From NCBI RefSeq assembly GCF_001613545.1, contig NZ_BDCO01000002.1, forward strand, positions 868,001 to 932,000: 64,000 bases of DNA. The letters are read 5' to 3'. Position numbers and translations under genes: made by a program. Below are positions 8,022-16,278 of this stretch, in pieces (within the stretch, counting starts at the first letter, position 1; each line of letters begins with the position of its first letter). Under the pieces are notes generated by a model. It saw only the letters and a list, made by a program, of their open reading frames with translations, was not told the origin of the DNA and searched no databases. This DNA is from Terrimicrobium sacchariphilum (lineage in GTDB: Bacteria > Verrucomicrobiota > Verrucomicrobiia > Chthoniobacterales > Terrimicrobiaceae).

Positions 8022-9629
8022 TTAGAGGGTGGTTTTCGGGCTGAGGCTGGCAAGGAACCGGTGGGCGTAGCTGCCGAGGTAGAAACCCCGGGAGGCGTGG
8101 ACGTAGAGGGCCTGCCCGAGCCGCGCGCCGGACCAGGCGGGGAGCTGGGACTGGAGGACGAGCAGGGCGAGGAAGAGGAGCGCGATGAGCGCCATCACGC
8201 CCAGCTCCCACGCGGCGCGGGGCGGCGCGTAGTGCGGCAGCGCGGGGGCGAGGAGCCATTCAAAGACGGCGTGCAGGGTGAAGTAGCTGAGAGCGGCGAG
8301 CGAGGAGAGGCCGAGGCCCGCGCCGACGAGGCCCCACCGGTGCGAGGAGGACCAGAGGTTCCACAGGAGATAGGCGACGGCCATGGTGAAGACGCTGCCG
8401 AGGAGGAGCGCTCCGTGGTTGACCGTGAGGCCGAAGAGGCTGCCGATGCCCCAGGTGATGCTAATGGCCGTGAGCAGGATCGCGGCGAGGATGCCGGGGT
8501 GCGCGGCGGGGCGGCCCGAGGGCGTCCAGGCGGACTTGCTCATCTGCACGATGCTGCCGGAGGAGAGGAAGGCGTAGGCCTTGTAGAGCGAGTGGGCGAC
8601 GATGTGGAGGATGGCGAGGGCGAAGGCGCCGAGGCCACATTGCAGCATCATGAAGCCCATCTGCGCGATGGTCGAGTAGGCGAGCGAGCGCTTCACGCTG
8701 GTTTGGGTGAGCATGACGGCGGAGGCAAAGATGGCGGTGAAGGCGCCGACGACGGCGAGGACATTGAGCGCGGCGGGCGAGAGGACGATGAGCGGGCTGA
8801 GCCGCACGACGAGAAAGCCGCCGGCATTGATGATCCCGGCGTGCATGAGCGCGGAGACAGGCGTGGGGGTTTCCATCGTCTCGGGCAGCCAGGAGTGGAA
8901 GGGGAATTGCGCCGACTTCAGGATCGCGCCGAGGACGAGGAGGATGCTGACTGCTCCGCAGAGGCCGGGATGGACGCCGCCTGCGCCGGGGGATTCCGCC
9001 AGGGCAAAGAGCTGGTGGAAATCCCAGGTGCCGTGGCAGTGCCAGGTGAGAATGAGCGCGCCGACGATGCAGGCCTCGCCGAGGCGGCTGATGAGGAACT
9101 TCTTCCGCGCCGCGCCGCGAGCCGCAGGCCGGTCGCCGAAGAAGGTGAGGAGCTGATGCAGGCCGAGGCTGGTGGCGATCCACGCGAGAGTGAAGGCGAG
9201 GAGGTTGCCGCTGAGCACGAGGACGAGCACGCAGCCGGAGGTGACGGCGAGCCATTTGCAAAAGTACCCCTGCCGCGCATCGCCGCCGAGGTAGTTCACC
9301 GAGTAGCGCGTGACCACGGCGGAGAGGAAGGAGACGAGCAGCGCCATGGTGAGCGAGAGCGGGTCGAGGAGGATATTCACGGACGCCGCGCCGAACCCGA
9401 TGGGCCGGGCGGCGGGCTGTGGGATGAGCGTATGGAACAGCGCGGCCAGTGCGATGAGGACGAAGGCGCAGAGAGCCAGGGCCGCGACGGCGCGGGCGAA
9501 GGATTTCCCGGCCTGGTTGGCGAGGCGCGACGGGACGAGCACGAGAGCCAGCAGCGCGAGCGGCCCGGCCATGGCAAGCAGGGTGGTGAGGCTGGTGGCT
9601 GCGGAGGCAGCGGACGGCGTGAGATCCAT
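8022..9629 (-). CDS. dabB: DabB, NuoL-like proton-conducting subunit of the DAB transporter
   Basis: The 535-residue polytopic membrane protein (about 13-14 hydrophobic segments) belongs to the complex I NuoL/Mrp antiporter family. The core segment FPFHSWLPETMETPTPVSALMHAG is the conserved proton-antiporter signature, followed by GGFLVVRLSPL and a second SLAYSTIAQMGFMMLQ motif. Adjacency to dabA with a 14-base gap identifies it as DabB rather than a complex I subunit. It is expected to supply proton flux that energises DabA. It is first in the operon, and its start faces a divergent LysR gene 83 bases away. Confidence 0.92.
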   Translation of the reverse strand: MDLTPSAASAATSLTTLLAMAGPLALLALVLVPSRLANQAGKSFARAVAALALCAFVLIALAALFHTLIPQPAARPIGFGAASVNILLDPLSLTMALLVSFLSAVVTRYSVNYLGGDARQGYFCKWLAVTSGCVLVLVLSGNLLAFTLAWIATSLGLHQLLTFFGDRPAARGAARKKFLISRLGEACIVGALILTWHCHGTWDFHQLFALAESPGAGGVHPGLCGAVSILLVLGAILKSAQFPFHSWLPETMETPTPVSALMHAGIINAGGFLVVRLSPLIVLSPAALNVLAVVGAFTAIFASAVMLTQTSVKRSLAYSTIAQMGFMMLQCGLGAFALAILHIVAHSLYKAYAFLSSGSIVQMSKSAWTPSGRPAAHPGILAAILLTAISITWGIGSLFGLTVNHGALLLGSVFTMAVAYLLWNLWSSSHRWGLVGAGLGLSSLAALSYFTLHAVFEWLLAPALPHYAPPRAAWELGVMALIALLFLALLVLQSQLPAWSGARLGQALYVHASRGFYLGSYAHRFLASLSPKTTL

Positions 9630-9712
9630 GCTGTTATTTAGCCGGATCGCGAAAATTCTATCCAATATATGTTCTATTCATTATCGTTCACTTAAATAGA
9701 ACGATCATCGAC
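9630..9712. promoter_or_regulatory. Divergent dabB/LysR control region with overlapping inverted repeats
   Basis: This 83-base, A/T-rich gap separates dabB (leftward) from the LysR gene (rightward). It holds two overlapping dyads. GTTCTATT at 9671-9678 pairs with AATAGAAC at 9695-9702 (16-base spacer). ATCGTTC at 9683-9689 pairs with GAACGAT at 9699-9705 (9-base spacer). Interrupted dyads of this size in a divergent gap are the usual layout of LysR operators, so the LysR protein probably binds here and controls both directions. The binding itself is inferred. Confidence 0.65.
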
Positions 9713-10597
9713 ATGGCGTTTTTGAATTATCACCACCTGCGGTACTTCCGCGCGATCGCGACGGAGGGGACTTTGACGAGCGCGGCGGAGCGTCTCAATA
9801 TTTCGCAATCGGCGCTCAGCATCCAGCTGCGCCAGCTGGAGGAGAGTCTCGGGCAGGCGCTCTTTACGCGGGAGAACAAGTCGCTCGTGCTGACGGAAGC
9901 CGGGCGCATCGCGCTGGAGTACGCGGAGTCGATCTTTCGTGCGGGTGAGGAGCTGGTGGCGGTGCTGAATCATGAGACAGGCGGGCAGCGGCGCGTGGTG
10001 CGGATCGGCGCTGTGGCGACGCTGTCGCGGAATTTCCAGACGAACCTGCTGCGGCCCCTGGTGGGGCGCGAGGACATCGAGCTCGTGCTGCGCTCGGGCA
10101 ATCTGCGGGACCTCCTCGCGCAGCTCCGCGCGCACACGCTGGACGCGGTCTTGTCGAATCTCCCGGTGCGTCGCGATGCGGAGACGCCGTGGCACAGCCA
10201 TCTCATCGATGAGCAGCCGGTGAGCCTGATCGGGCTGCCGACGCGCAAGCGGACGAAGTTTCGTTTCCCCGAGGACCTGAGGCAGACGCCCGTGATCCTG
10301 CCGAGTCTGGATAGCAATATCCGCCCCGCCTTTGACCTGATGATGGAGCAGTACGGCATCCGCCCGATCATCGCGGCGGAGGTGGACGACATGGCCATGC
10401 TGCGCCTGCTCGCGCGCGAGGGCGCGGGGCTGGCGCTGGTGCCGCCGGTGGTGGTTAATGAGGAACTGCGCACGGGCCTGCTGGTCGAGCGCTGCCAGGT
10501 GCCGCAGATCCGCGAGAGCTTTTACGCGATCACACCGTCGCGGCGCTTCCCCAATCCCGTGCTGGCTGAGATTCTAAAGGGTCACGGGCTGGGGTAG
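9713..10597 (+). CDS. LysR-family regulator, NhaR-like, divergent to dab operon
   Basis: The 294-residue protein starts MAFLNYHHLRYFRAIA, very like the opening of NhaR, and has a winged helix (residues about 5-65, with TSAAERLNISQSALSIQLRQ as the helix-turn-helix) followed by a LysR substrate-binding domain with MLRLLAREGAGLALVPP. LysR genes often sit beside dab operons and other inorganic carbon genes. The position opposite dabB across an 83-base dyad-rich gap argues that it regulates the operon and itself. The inducer is unknown; NhaR answers to sodium, so sodium, pH or bicarbonate are candidates. Confidence 0.88.
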   Translation: MAFLNYHHLRYFRAIATEGTLTSAAERLNISQSALSIQLRQLEESLGQALFTRENKSLVLTEAGRIALEYAESIFRAGEELVAVLNHETGGQRRVVRIGAVATLSRNFQTNLLRPLVGREDIELVLRSGNLRDLLAQLRAHTLDAVLSNLPVRRDAETPWHSHLIDEQPVSLIGLPTRKRTKFRFPEDLRQTPVILPSLDSNIRPAFDLMMEQYGIRPIIAAEVDDMAMLRLLAREGAGLALVPPVVVNEELRTGLLVERCQVPQIRESFYAITPSRRFPNPVLAEILKGHGLG

Positions 10598-10667
10598 GAT
10601 GTCGCTTTCCTGTCGATGCAGGCTGGCTTGGCTTGGCGAAGATGGCGAGGGCGATGCTGAGAAAAAT

Positions 10668-10684
10668 CCGCTAAGGCTTAGCGG
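10668..10684. repeat. 17-base perfect palindrome (hairpin) after the LysR gene
   Basis: CCGCTAAG-G-CTTAGCGG forms an eight-base-pair arm around one central base. It lies 71 bases after the LysR stop and 92 bases before the blaI-like start. There is no T-run next to it, so a classic terminator is unlikely; an operator or a processed hairpin are alternatives. Confidence 0.5.
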
Positions 10685-10708
10685 TCGGGCGCTTCATTTT
10701 TCCGGCGT

Positions 10709-10749
10709 ATACGACAAATGTAGTGACAGACGTACTACATTTGTCGTAT
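10709..10749. promoter_or_regulatory. BlaI/MecI-type operator: perfect 16-base inverted arms
   Basis: ATACGACAAATGTAGT (10709-10724) and ACTACATTTGTCGTAT (10734-10749) are exact reverse complements separated by nine bases. Each arm contains TGTAGT or ACTACA and is itself a near-dyad (ACGACA-AA-TGTAGT), which resembles the ACTACA-n-TGTAGT sites bound by BlaI/MecI/CopY repressors. The two near-dyads are centred 23 bases apart, about two helical turns, so two repressor dimers could bind side by side. The site ends ten bases before the repressor start and would block its own operon. Confidence 0.8.
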
Positions 10750-10759
10750 GGCGTGAGGC

Positions 10760-11152
10760 ATGAAGGAAATCCCGAAGATCTCGGATGCGGAGTGGGACGT
10801 GATGAATGTCCTGTGGGAGGAGCCAGGGTTGACGGCGGCGCAGGTGGGCGAGCGACTGAGCGGGCGAGGGTGGAAGCTGAACACGGTGCGGACCTTTTTG
10901 ACGCGGCTGGAGAAGAAGGGGGCGGTGCGTGCGACGGAGGTGCCGGAGGCGCGGGTGTTTTCGGCGGTGCTGAGTCGCGAGGAGTGTATTCATGCGGAGG
11001 GGCGGACGTTTGCGCAGAGGTTCTTTCAAGGGGCGACGGGGGCGCTGCTGGTGCATTTCGCAGGGAATACGAAGCTGAGTGACCGGGAGTTGAAGGAACT
11101 GGAGGAGATCCTGGAGCGGAAGCGGAAGGAGGGTGGACGTGGCCGCCGCTGA
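10760..11152 (+). CDS. BlaI/MecI/CopY-family repressor
   Basis: The 130-residue protein has the family winged helix at residues 1-75 (ISDAEWDVMNVLWEEPG, then TVRTFLTRLEKKGAV, the recognition helix) and a C-terminal dimerisation helix region. In relatives, a BlaR1-type protease signal leads to cleavage or release of this repressor and induction of the operon. ATG 10760 is preceded by GTGAGG, and a perfect operator lies directly upstream. The stop lies 14 bases inside the next gene. The target is not necessarily beta-lactamase; no such gene is present here. Confidence 0.92.
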   Translation: MKEIPKISDAEWDVMNVLWEEPGLTAAQVGERLSGRGWKLNTVRTFLTRLEKKGAVRATEVPEARVFSAVLSREECIHAEGRTFAQRFFQGATGALLVHFAGNTKLSDRELKELEEILERKRKEGGRGRR

Positions 11153-14100
11153 CATCCTGGTCGCGCTGTTGCAGGCCTCCTGGCAGGCCTCCGTGGGCAT
11201 TGTACTGCTGCTGGCGGTGCGGGCGCTGGCGGGGAGATTTGTTTCGGGCTGGTGGCTGTATGTGCTGTGGCTGCTGGTGATGGTGCGGCTGCTGGTGCCG
11301 GGAAGCATCCTGCCGGTATCACCTGCTCCGCTGCCGCGGCCTGCCGCGCTGGTGCAGGTGCGGGAACAGATGCAGGCGGAGCCGGTGGAGTTGACCCCGG
11401 TGGTGGCGGTGGCCGAGACGGTGACGCAGCGCGGGGGGCAGGAAATCCATGTGAGGACGGAGGTCCGAAAGGCGCGGCCATTGAGCTGGCAGCAGGTGCT
11501 GGTGATCGTGTGGGCGTCGGGCGCGGGGCTGCTGGCGATGTATTTCCTCGGCGCGGCGGTGTGGCTCGATCGGCGGATTCGGCGCGGAGAGCGGCCGACC
11601 CCTCAGGCGGTCGCGCAATGGTGGGCGGAGTGCCGCGGGCACATCCCGGCGGGGCGGCTGAGGCTGGTGACGAGCGACGCGGTGAAGGCTCCGCTGCTCT
11701 TTGGCCTCCTCCGGCCGAGGCTGGTGCTGCCGTGCGGGCAGCTGGACGGTCTTTCCCGCGCGGACTGGGAGCATATCTTTCTGCATGAGCTGATGCATCT
11801 CCGCCAACGGGACAACTGGACGAACCTGCTGCCTCTGGCCGCGCTGTGCGTGCATTGGTTCAACCCGCTGGTGTGGCTGAGCCAGAGAGCGATCCGTGCC
11901 GACCGCGAGCTGGCCATCGACGAGCGGGTGCTGGGTTTCCTCGGGGAGGAGCGGGGGGAGGATTACGCCCGCACGCTGCTGCGGGTGCTCACGTCGGGCG
12001 GGGATTCGCGGCTGCTGCCGGGGGCGATCGGCATCGTGGAAAGCGGGGCGGGGATGAAGCGGAGGTTCCGCCGGATCGTGGAACTGCGCGCGCCGCGTCT
12101 CGCCGTGATGGCGCTGGGCGGAGCGGCGCTGTGTGCGCTGGCGCTGGTCGCCTTTGGCCAGGAGGGGAAGCCTGAGGCAAAGGGGAAGCCGGATGAGCAG
12201 ATCTCGCTCGCCTCGATGCAGGACATCAAGGCGCAAATCCTCGCGGCGGCCCGCGCGGGTGATGCGGTGAAAATCGTGAAGATCCAGGAGGTCGCGGGCG
12301 ACCGGCAGATGCCCTTCCGGAAGGAGGATGCGAGCGATCTGCTGGAGCAGCTCATGGCGGAAGGGGACGTGCCGACGTTTACCATCCTGCTGGAGACGCT
12401 GCGCAAGAGCCATGCGGGGATCGAGTGGCAGCCGGGCGCGGAGGCTCTCACCGGGCTGGTGAAGCGCGACCGGCGGGATTTTCTCGAGGCGCTCTTCAGC
12501 CACCGGGTGAAGCTCGATCTGTTCACCCCGGAGGTGATGCAGGCGGCGGGCGCGTCGCAGCCGTGGCTGGAAAAGCGTGTGGCCGAGGTGCGCCAGCAGC
12601 GGACGAATGTTGACCTGCTCGTGCAGGCGAGCAAGACCGGCGACATCGCGGAGATGACGCGGCTGCTCGATGCGGGGGTGGACGTGGATGGCGTGGCGTC
12701 GGATGATTTCACGCCGCTGACCCGCGCGGCGGTATCGGGTCAGGCGGCGGCGGTGAAGCTGCTGCTGGCGCGCGGCGCTCAGGTGGACAAGCCGCGCCTG
12801 CCCGGGTGGGACTACACGGCGATGTGCCTGGCGAAGACGGTGGAGGTGGCGCAACTGCTGAAGGACGCGGGTGCGAATGTGAATGCGACGCTCTTTGGCC
12901 GACCCGAGCCGATCGTGACGTATCCTGCGCGGTGGGCGTCGGTCGATGTGGTGCGGTGGTTCCTCGACAACGGCGTGGATGCGAAGACGGCGCACTACGA
13001 CGATCCCAGCCTGCTCTTCAGCGCAGGCCGCCCAGAGACGGCGGAACTGCTGATCGAACGAGGAGTGCCGGTGAATGCCAGGGAAGAGTCGGGCGAGGCT
13101 GCGCTGACCTGGATCCTGCGCTTCGTAAAGAATCCCGCCCAGATCGCAAAGGTGCTGCTGCGGCACGGGGCTGATCCCAACGCGCGATCGCGCGGAGGAG
13201 TGGTGCCGCTGATGGTCGCGCCGGATGGGGAAACCGTGGATGCGCTGATCGCCGCCGGAGCGGATATCCTGGCCAAGGATGATCGCGGGGGCAGCGTCTT
13301 GCAGTACTTTGGCGGCGAGAAGGCTGATCCCAGCAGGGAAGAGGCCCTGCGCAGGCACGGGCTGGTGCTCACCGATGAGGCGGAGGGCCTCGCCCTGATG
13401 GGGCGGGCGATTCTTGGAAACGATGTGGATCAGGTAAAACGCCTGCTGGCGCAGGGGGTGAATCCAGACCGGGAGGTAATCGGATATCAGCAATATCTTG
13501 AGTCCTCCAAAATGGAACTGGCGACGAGCTTTGGACGCTTTGAGATCGTGAATGTCATGCGTGCGGCGGGTGGAAAGGATGTCGGCTTGCTCAGCCAGGC
13601 GGCTGCGGAGGGCGATATCGCAAAGATAAAGGAGCTGCTGGCCGCAGGGGCGAAAGTTGACGAGACGACGAGCATGGGTGCGACGCCACTTTCCTTTGCC
13701 GTGAGGCGCGGTCAGCTTGAGTCTGTGCGTGTGCTGCTCGATGCGGGGGCTGATCCGGCGCACTTTGGCCGGATGGGGTTCACTCCGATGTCGTACGCCG
13801 AGTTCATGGTGACTCAATGGGAAAACCAGGGCAGCAATACCGTCCAGCAGACGAATTTGTCCCCGGAGGATGAGAAGGCATTCTGGTCGCAGGCTGTGGC
13901 CCTGATGGAGCCGCGCTACCCAAAGGCGGAGCCGGTCGATGCGAGTGGCGATACGGCGCTGACCATGGCCTCGACCTGCGGCAACTTTTTGCCCGTGCAT
14001 CCGCTACTCCGCCGGGGGGCGAATATCAACCATCAGCGGCCCGATGGAATGACACCGCTGATGATCGCCATCGTGACGAAGCCAAAGAATGCCAGGCGGG

Positions 14101-14315
14101 ATATGGTTACGAGTTATGACCCAAAGACCGGGGAGAAAAAGCAAAGCTCCATCGCGGCGAACTATGTCGGATCGCTCCTCGAAGTGGGAGCGGATGTGAC
14201 GCTGCGCAACCGCGAGGGCAAGACCGCCCTCGACCTCGCCCGGGAGCGCAATGATGACGAGATCGTCGCGCTGCTCACCGCGCCGCGTGACCCGGCCCCA
14301 ACCAAAAATCCATGA
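11139..14315 (+). CDS. BlaR1-type M56 membrane metalloprotease fused to a long ankyrin-repeat region
   Basis: The 1058-residue protein has a BlaR1/MecR1-like N-terminal half: hydrophobic segments near residues 6-27, 34-52, 118-143 and 322-342, and the zinc motif HELMH at 216-220 with the downstream ADRELAIDERV helix carrying the third ligand. In BlaR1 the part after the last membrane segment is an external penicillin-binding sensor. Here it is about 700 residues of ankyrin-like repeats (for example TPLTRAAVSGQAAAVKLLLARGA, shortened: the TPL...A..G....V..LL..GA pattern recurs many times, with some irregular spacers). The start at GTG 11139 has AAGGAGG six bases upstream; GTG 11133 abuts it. 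It overlaps the repressor gene and ends in an ATGA overlap with the next gene. Confidence 0.88.
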   Translation: MAAADILVALLQASWQASVGIVLLLAVRALAGRFVSGWWLYVLWLLVMVRLLVPGSILPVSPAPLPRPAALVQVREQMQAEPVELTPVVAVAETVTQRGGQEIHVRTEVRKARPLSWQQVLVIVWASGAGLLAMYFLGAAVWLDRRIRRGERPTPQAVAQWWAECRGHIPAGRLRLVTSDAVKAPLLFGLLRPRLVLPCGQLDGLSRADWEHIFLHELMHLRQRDNWTNLLPLAALCVHWFNPLVWLSQRAIRADRELAIDERVLGFLGEERGEDYARTLLRVLTSGGDSRLLPGAIGIVESGAGMKRRFRRIVELRAPRLAVMALGGAALCALALVAFGQEGKPEAKGKPDEQISLASMQDIKAQILAAARAGDAVKIVKIQEVAGDRQMPFRKEDASDLLEQLMAEGDVPTFTILLETLRKSHAGIEWQPGAEALTGLVKRDRRDFLEALFSHRVKLDLFTPEVMQAAGASQPWLEKRVAEVRQQRTNVDLLVQASKTGDIAEMTRLLDAGVDVDGVASDDFTPLTRAAVSGQAAAVKLLLARGAQVDKPRLPGWDYTAMCLAKTVEVAQLLKDAGANVNATLFGRPEPIVTYPARWASVDVVRWFLDNGVDAKTAHYDDPSLLFSAGRPETAELLIERGVPVNAREESGEAALTWILRFVKNPAQIAKVLLRHGADPNARSRGGVVPLMVAPDGETVDALIAAGADILAKDDRGGSVLQYFGGEKADPSREEALRRHGLVLTDEAEGLALMGRAILGNDVDQVKRLLAQGVNPDREVIGYQQYLESSKMELATSFGRFEIVNVMRAAGGKDVGLLSQAAAEGDIAKIKELLAAGAKVDETTSMGATPLSFAVRRGQLESVRVLLDAGADPAHFGRMGFTPMSYAEFMVTQWENQGSNTVQQTNLSPEDEKAFWSQAVALMEPRYPKAEPVDASGDTALTMASTCGNFLPVHPLLRRGANINHQRPDGMTPLMIAIVTKPKNARRDMVTSYDPKTGEKKQSSIAANYVGSLLEVGADVTLRNREGKTALDLARERNDDEIVALLTAPRDPAPTKNP

Positions 14316-14794
14316 AGACCGTACCGATCGCCCTCCTGGCACTCTTAGCATTCACCCTGAAGGCAAAGGCTATCACCGCCGATGATCTGGCGTTTTACCT
14401 CGGCATATCGAGTTGGAAGACCAGCGTCTTTCTCGAAGCCGGGACCTATGTGCCGGAAATCTACGAGATCCGGGACGGCAAGGTCGACCGGAAGATCCTC
14501 GACGGGATGAAGGAATGGGCGGTCAAGGGAGCGCCCGGCCTGACGATCATGCTCGGCCCCGAGGGCCAGGGCTACCGGGTGGTGCTGGCGTATCAGGGGG
14601 GCACGACCGTGGGCGGGTCGAGCACCTTCGAGGGGCGGTTTGGCAGCGCGGTCTCGCCAACTCTGCCCGAGAAGATCCGGGAGGGAGAGTACGTCCTCAT
14701 CGGCGAGCCGAAGGGCCGGATCATGAGAGTGAGTGATGATATATCGGACTACAAAAGAGGATTCCTGCTGCGCATCCGGCTGGTGAAGGAATGA
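14312..14794 (+). CDS. Small secreted protein coupled to the BlaR1-ankyrin gene
   Basis: The 160-residue product starts MKTVPIALLALLAFTLKAKA, a clean signal peptide with probable cleavage after AKA. The mature part (DDLAFYLGISSWKTSVFLE, then a GYRVVLAYQGGTTVGGSS stretch and a basic end) matches no family I know. Its start codon overlaps the stop of the ankyrin fusion as ATGA, so the two are translationally coupled and probably made in similar amounts. That coupling suggests a functional link, perhaps a periplasmic partner of the ankyrin region; this is inference. Confidence 0.72.
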   Translation: MKTVPIALLALLAFTLKAKAITADDLAFYLGISSWKTSVFLEAGTYVPEIYEIRDGKVDRKILDGMKEWAVKGAPGLTIMLGPEGQGYRVVLAYQGGTTVGGSSTFEGRFGSAVSPTLPEKIREGEYVLIGEPKGRIMRVSDDISDYKRGFLLRIRLVKE

Positions 14795-15133
14795 GGCAGC
14801 CATGGGACCGGGCTGCCTAAGGCTCTCGCTGGCCGGGAATCCGGCAGGAATGGCGAGGGATCTTTAAGGGAAGCCACCAGACACTTAGACTTCGCCGGGG
14901 GCGGCAAGGGCATCCTGGTGCGCCGTCTCCCCGGGGCAGTACGGTCCCGCGAAGCCTCGCCGTAACCCGGCGGCTTCTTTGAAAATCCCGTTCCTGCGGC
15001 GCTGTTTATCGCCGCAAGTCGCCCTGCCCGGGCGCTTGCCGACCAGGCACGGGGGCGTGGCATGGCGCAAGAACGCGGGGCTGGTCTTGCAACCTGATTG
15101 ACGGGTGGGAACGAAAAGTTTAGCTAAGTCGAC
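14795..15133. other. Intergenic, 339 bases
   Basis: No convincing gene is present. A leftward frame (14885-15232) is open but lacks any family likeness, has a cysteine/arginine-rich composition and would overlap the next gene. The stretch is GC-rich, with several short hairpin-capable segments such as GCCGTAACCCGGC near 14959. No T-run terminator or known riboswitch core was found. Confidence 0.5.
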
Positions 15134-15475
15134 ATGCGGTCGATTCCCATCTTTTACATCGCCTTTCTGATCGGCGTCGCGGCGATCGGCGTCATGGTCG
15201 GGACGTCGGTTTTCTCCACGGATGCCTCCCATGGAAATGCGGCAACCTCCGAAATGGTCTCATTGACGATGATGGTGGCGGTGCTCCTCACGGGCGCGGT
15301 ATCGGCGTTATTCTGGGTCGGTGCGCTGGTGCATCTGCTGTGCAATCGTTCACTGGAGGGCACGGAGCGCATCGCGTGGCTCCTGGTGGTGATCCTGCTC
15401 AACGCGCTGGGCGCGGTGCTGTATTTCTTCCTCGCCCCGCTGCCGCCATCGAGCCGGGCGCTCTCGGCGGCGTGA
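15134..15475 (+). CDS. Small PLDc_N-type membrane protein
   Basis: The 113-residue protein has three hydrophobic segments (about 5-25, 44-68, 80-102). The last third reads ALVHLLCNRSLEG, then RIAWLLVVILLNALGAVLYFF, which matches the phospholipase D N-terminal membrane module (PLDc_N) often found as a free-standing small protein. Function of the stand-alone form is unknown. It lies 89 bases before a secreted protein gene on the same strand. Confidence 0.65.
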   Translation: MRSIPIFYIAFLIGVAAIGVMVGTSVFSTDASHGNAATSEMVSLTMMVAVLLTGAVSALFWVGALVHLLCNRSLEGTERIAWLLVVILLNALGAVLYFFLAPLPPSSRALSAA

Positions 15476-15564
15476 GGGGAGAGCGGAGCTTCACCAGATT
15501 TAGGATGCCGCGTTTTTCTCTCGGCGGTCGACTGGCCAGCCTGATGTGTGGAGATATTGCCGTC

Positions 15565-16209
15565 ATGGCCGGTGGAAAATGGTGCCGAGTGTATCTGCTG
15601 GCGGGAATTTTCCTGATGGCCGAATGCGTTGCGGGCCAAACCTCGGGAGATTCGCGGCTGGACATCGTCCATGTTGGCGATGGGGTGCAGCGAACGCTGG
15701 ATGCCTTGGGGGGCATTTATCGGTATCAACCCTTCGAAACAGACCGAACGCCCGCCACGGCGGAAAACGTGGTGGAAGGAGCAGTGTATTTCTTCAAAAG
15801 GAAAGTCGGATCGCTGGAGGCGTCCGGCGTGGTGACCTTCGGTGGTGGCAAGGTCACGGCTTTTGCCATCGCGGCCGTATCGCCGGAACTGAACTCCGGA
15901 CATGTGGGCCGCCTTTTGCGCGAGCTGCATCTTGCCCTCGGCATGCCCGACCGGTTTGGCGTCGTGCAGTGCACCAATCTTAAGGGACCCCGCGATGCCC
16001 CGGCTGCGTTCTGGACCAAAGGGGATGTCACTCACGCGGTCGGGTGGATCGCGGAGGCGAACGGGCCGGGCTGGATTGAGTTCAAGTCCATAAAGAAAGG
16101 CACGACCGAGGATGAGGCTCCTCTTTTCCCGGTCAACCCGACATCGCCGACGGAACGCGATGCGATCACGGAACGCGGGATGCGTGAGTATCAGGGAGCA
16201 GTTCGCTGA
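15565..16209 (+). CDS. Secreted protein of unknown function
   Basis: The 214-residue product is read from ATG 15565, which gives MAGGKWCRVYLLAGIFLMAEC and a signal-peptide cleavage around VAGQ, with GGAG about ten bases upstream. An in-frame ATG at 15505 would give a long arginine-rich leader. The mature domain alternates strand-like segments (ASGVVTFGGGKVTAFAIAAV) with a helix (SGHVGRLLRELHLALG). I do not recognise the family. It stands alone upstream of a transposase-like gene. Confidence 0.6.
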   Translation: MAGGKWCRVYLLAGIFLMAECVAGQTSGDSRLDIVHVGDGVQRTLDALGGIYRYQPFETDRTPATAENVVEGAVYFFKRKVGSLEASGVVTFGGGKVTAFAIAAVSPELNSGHVGRLLRELHLALGMPDRFGVVQCTNLKGPRDAPAAFWTKGDVTHAVGWIAEANGPGWIEFKSIKKGTTEDEAPLFPVNPTSPTERDAITERGMREYQGAVR

Positions 16210-16278
16210 GGGAGAATGGAATGATGGGGCCGGTCAGCAAATCTTGACAGCGGGGCGACTGCGCTGCTGAATCGTCGG

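Noticed and set aside
8061-9641. 526-codon rightward open frame
   Set aside because: Antisense to dabB, with Glu/Gly/Arg-rich low-complexity translation and no motifs.
11319-14000. 893-codon leftward open frame
   Set aside because: Antisense to the M56-ankyrin gene; His/Arg/Gln-rich composition without domains.
14885-15232. 115-codon leftward frame in the 14.8-15.1 kb gap
   Set aside because: No family, no ribosome site, overlaps the start of the PLDc_N-type gene.
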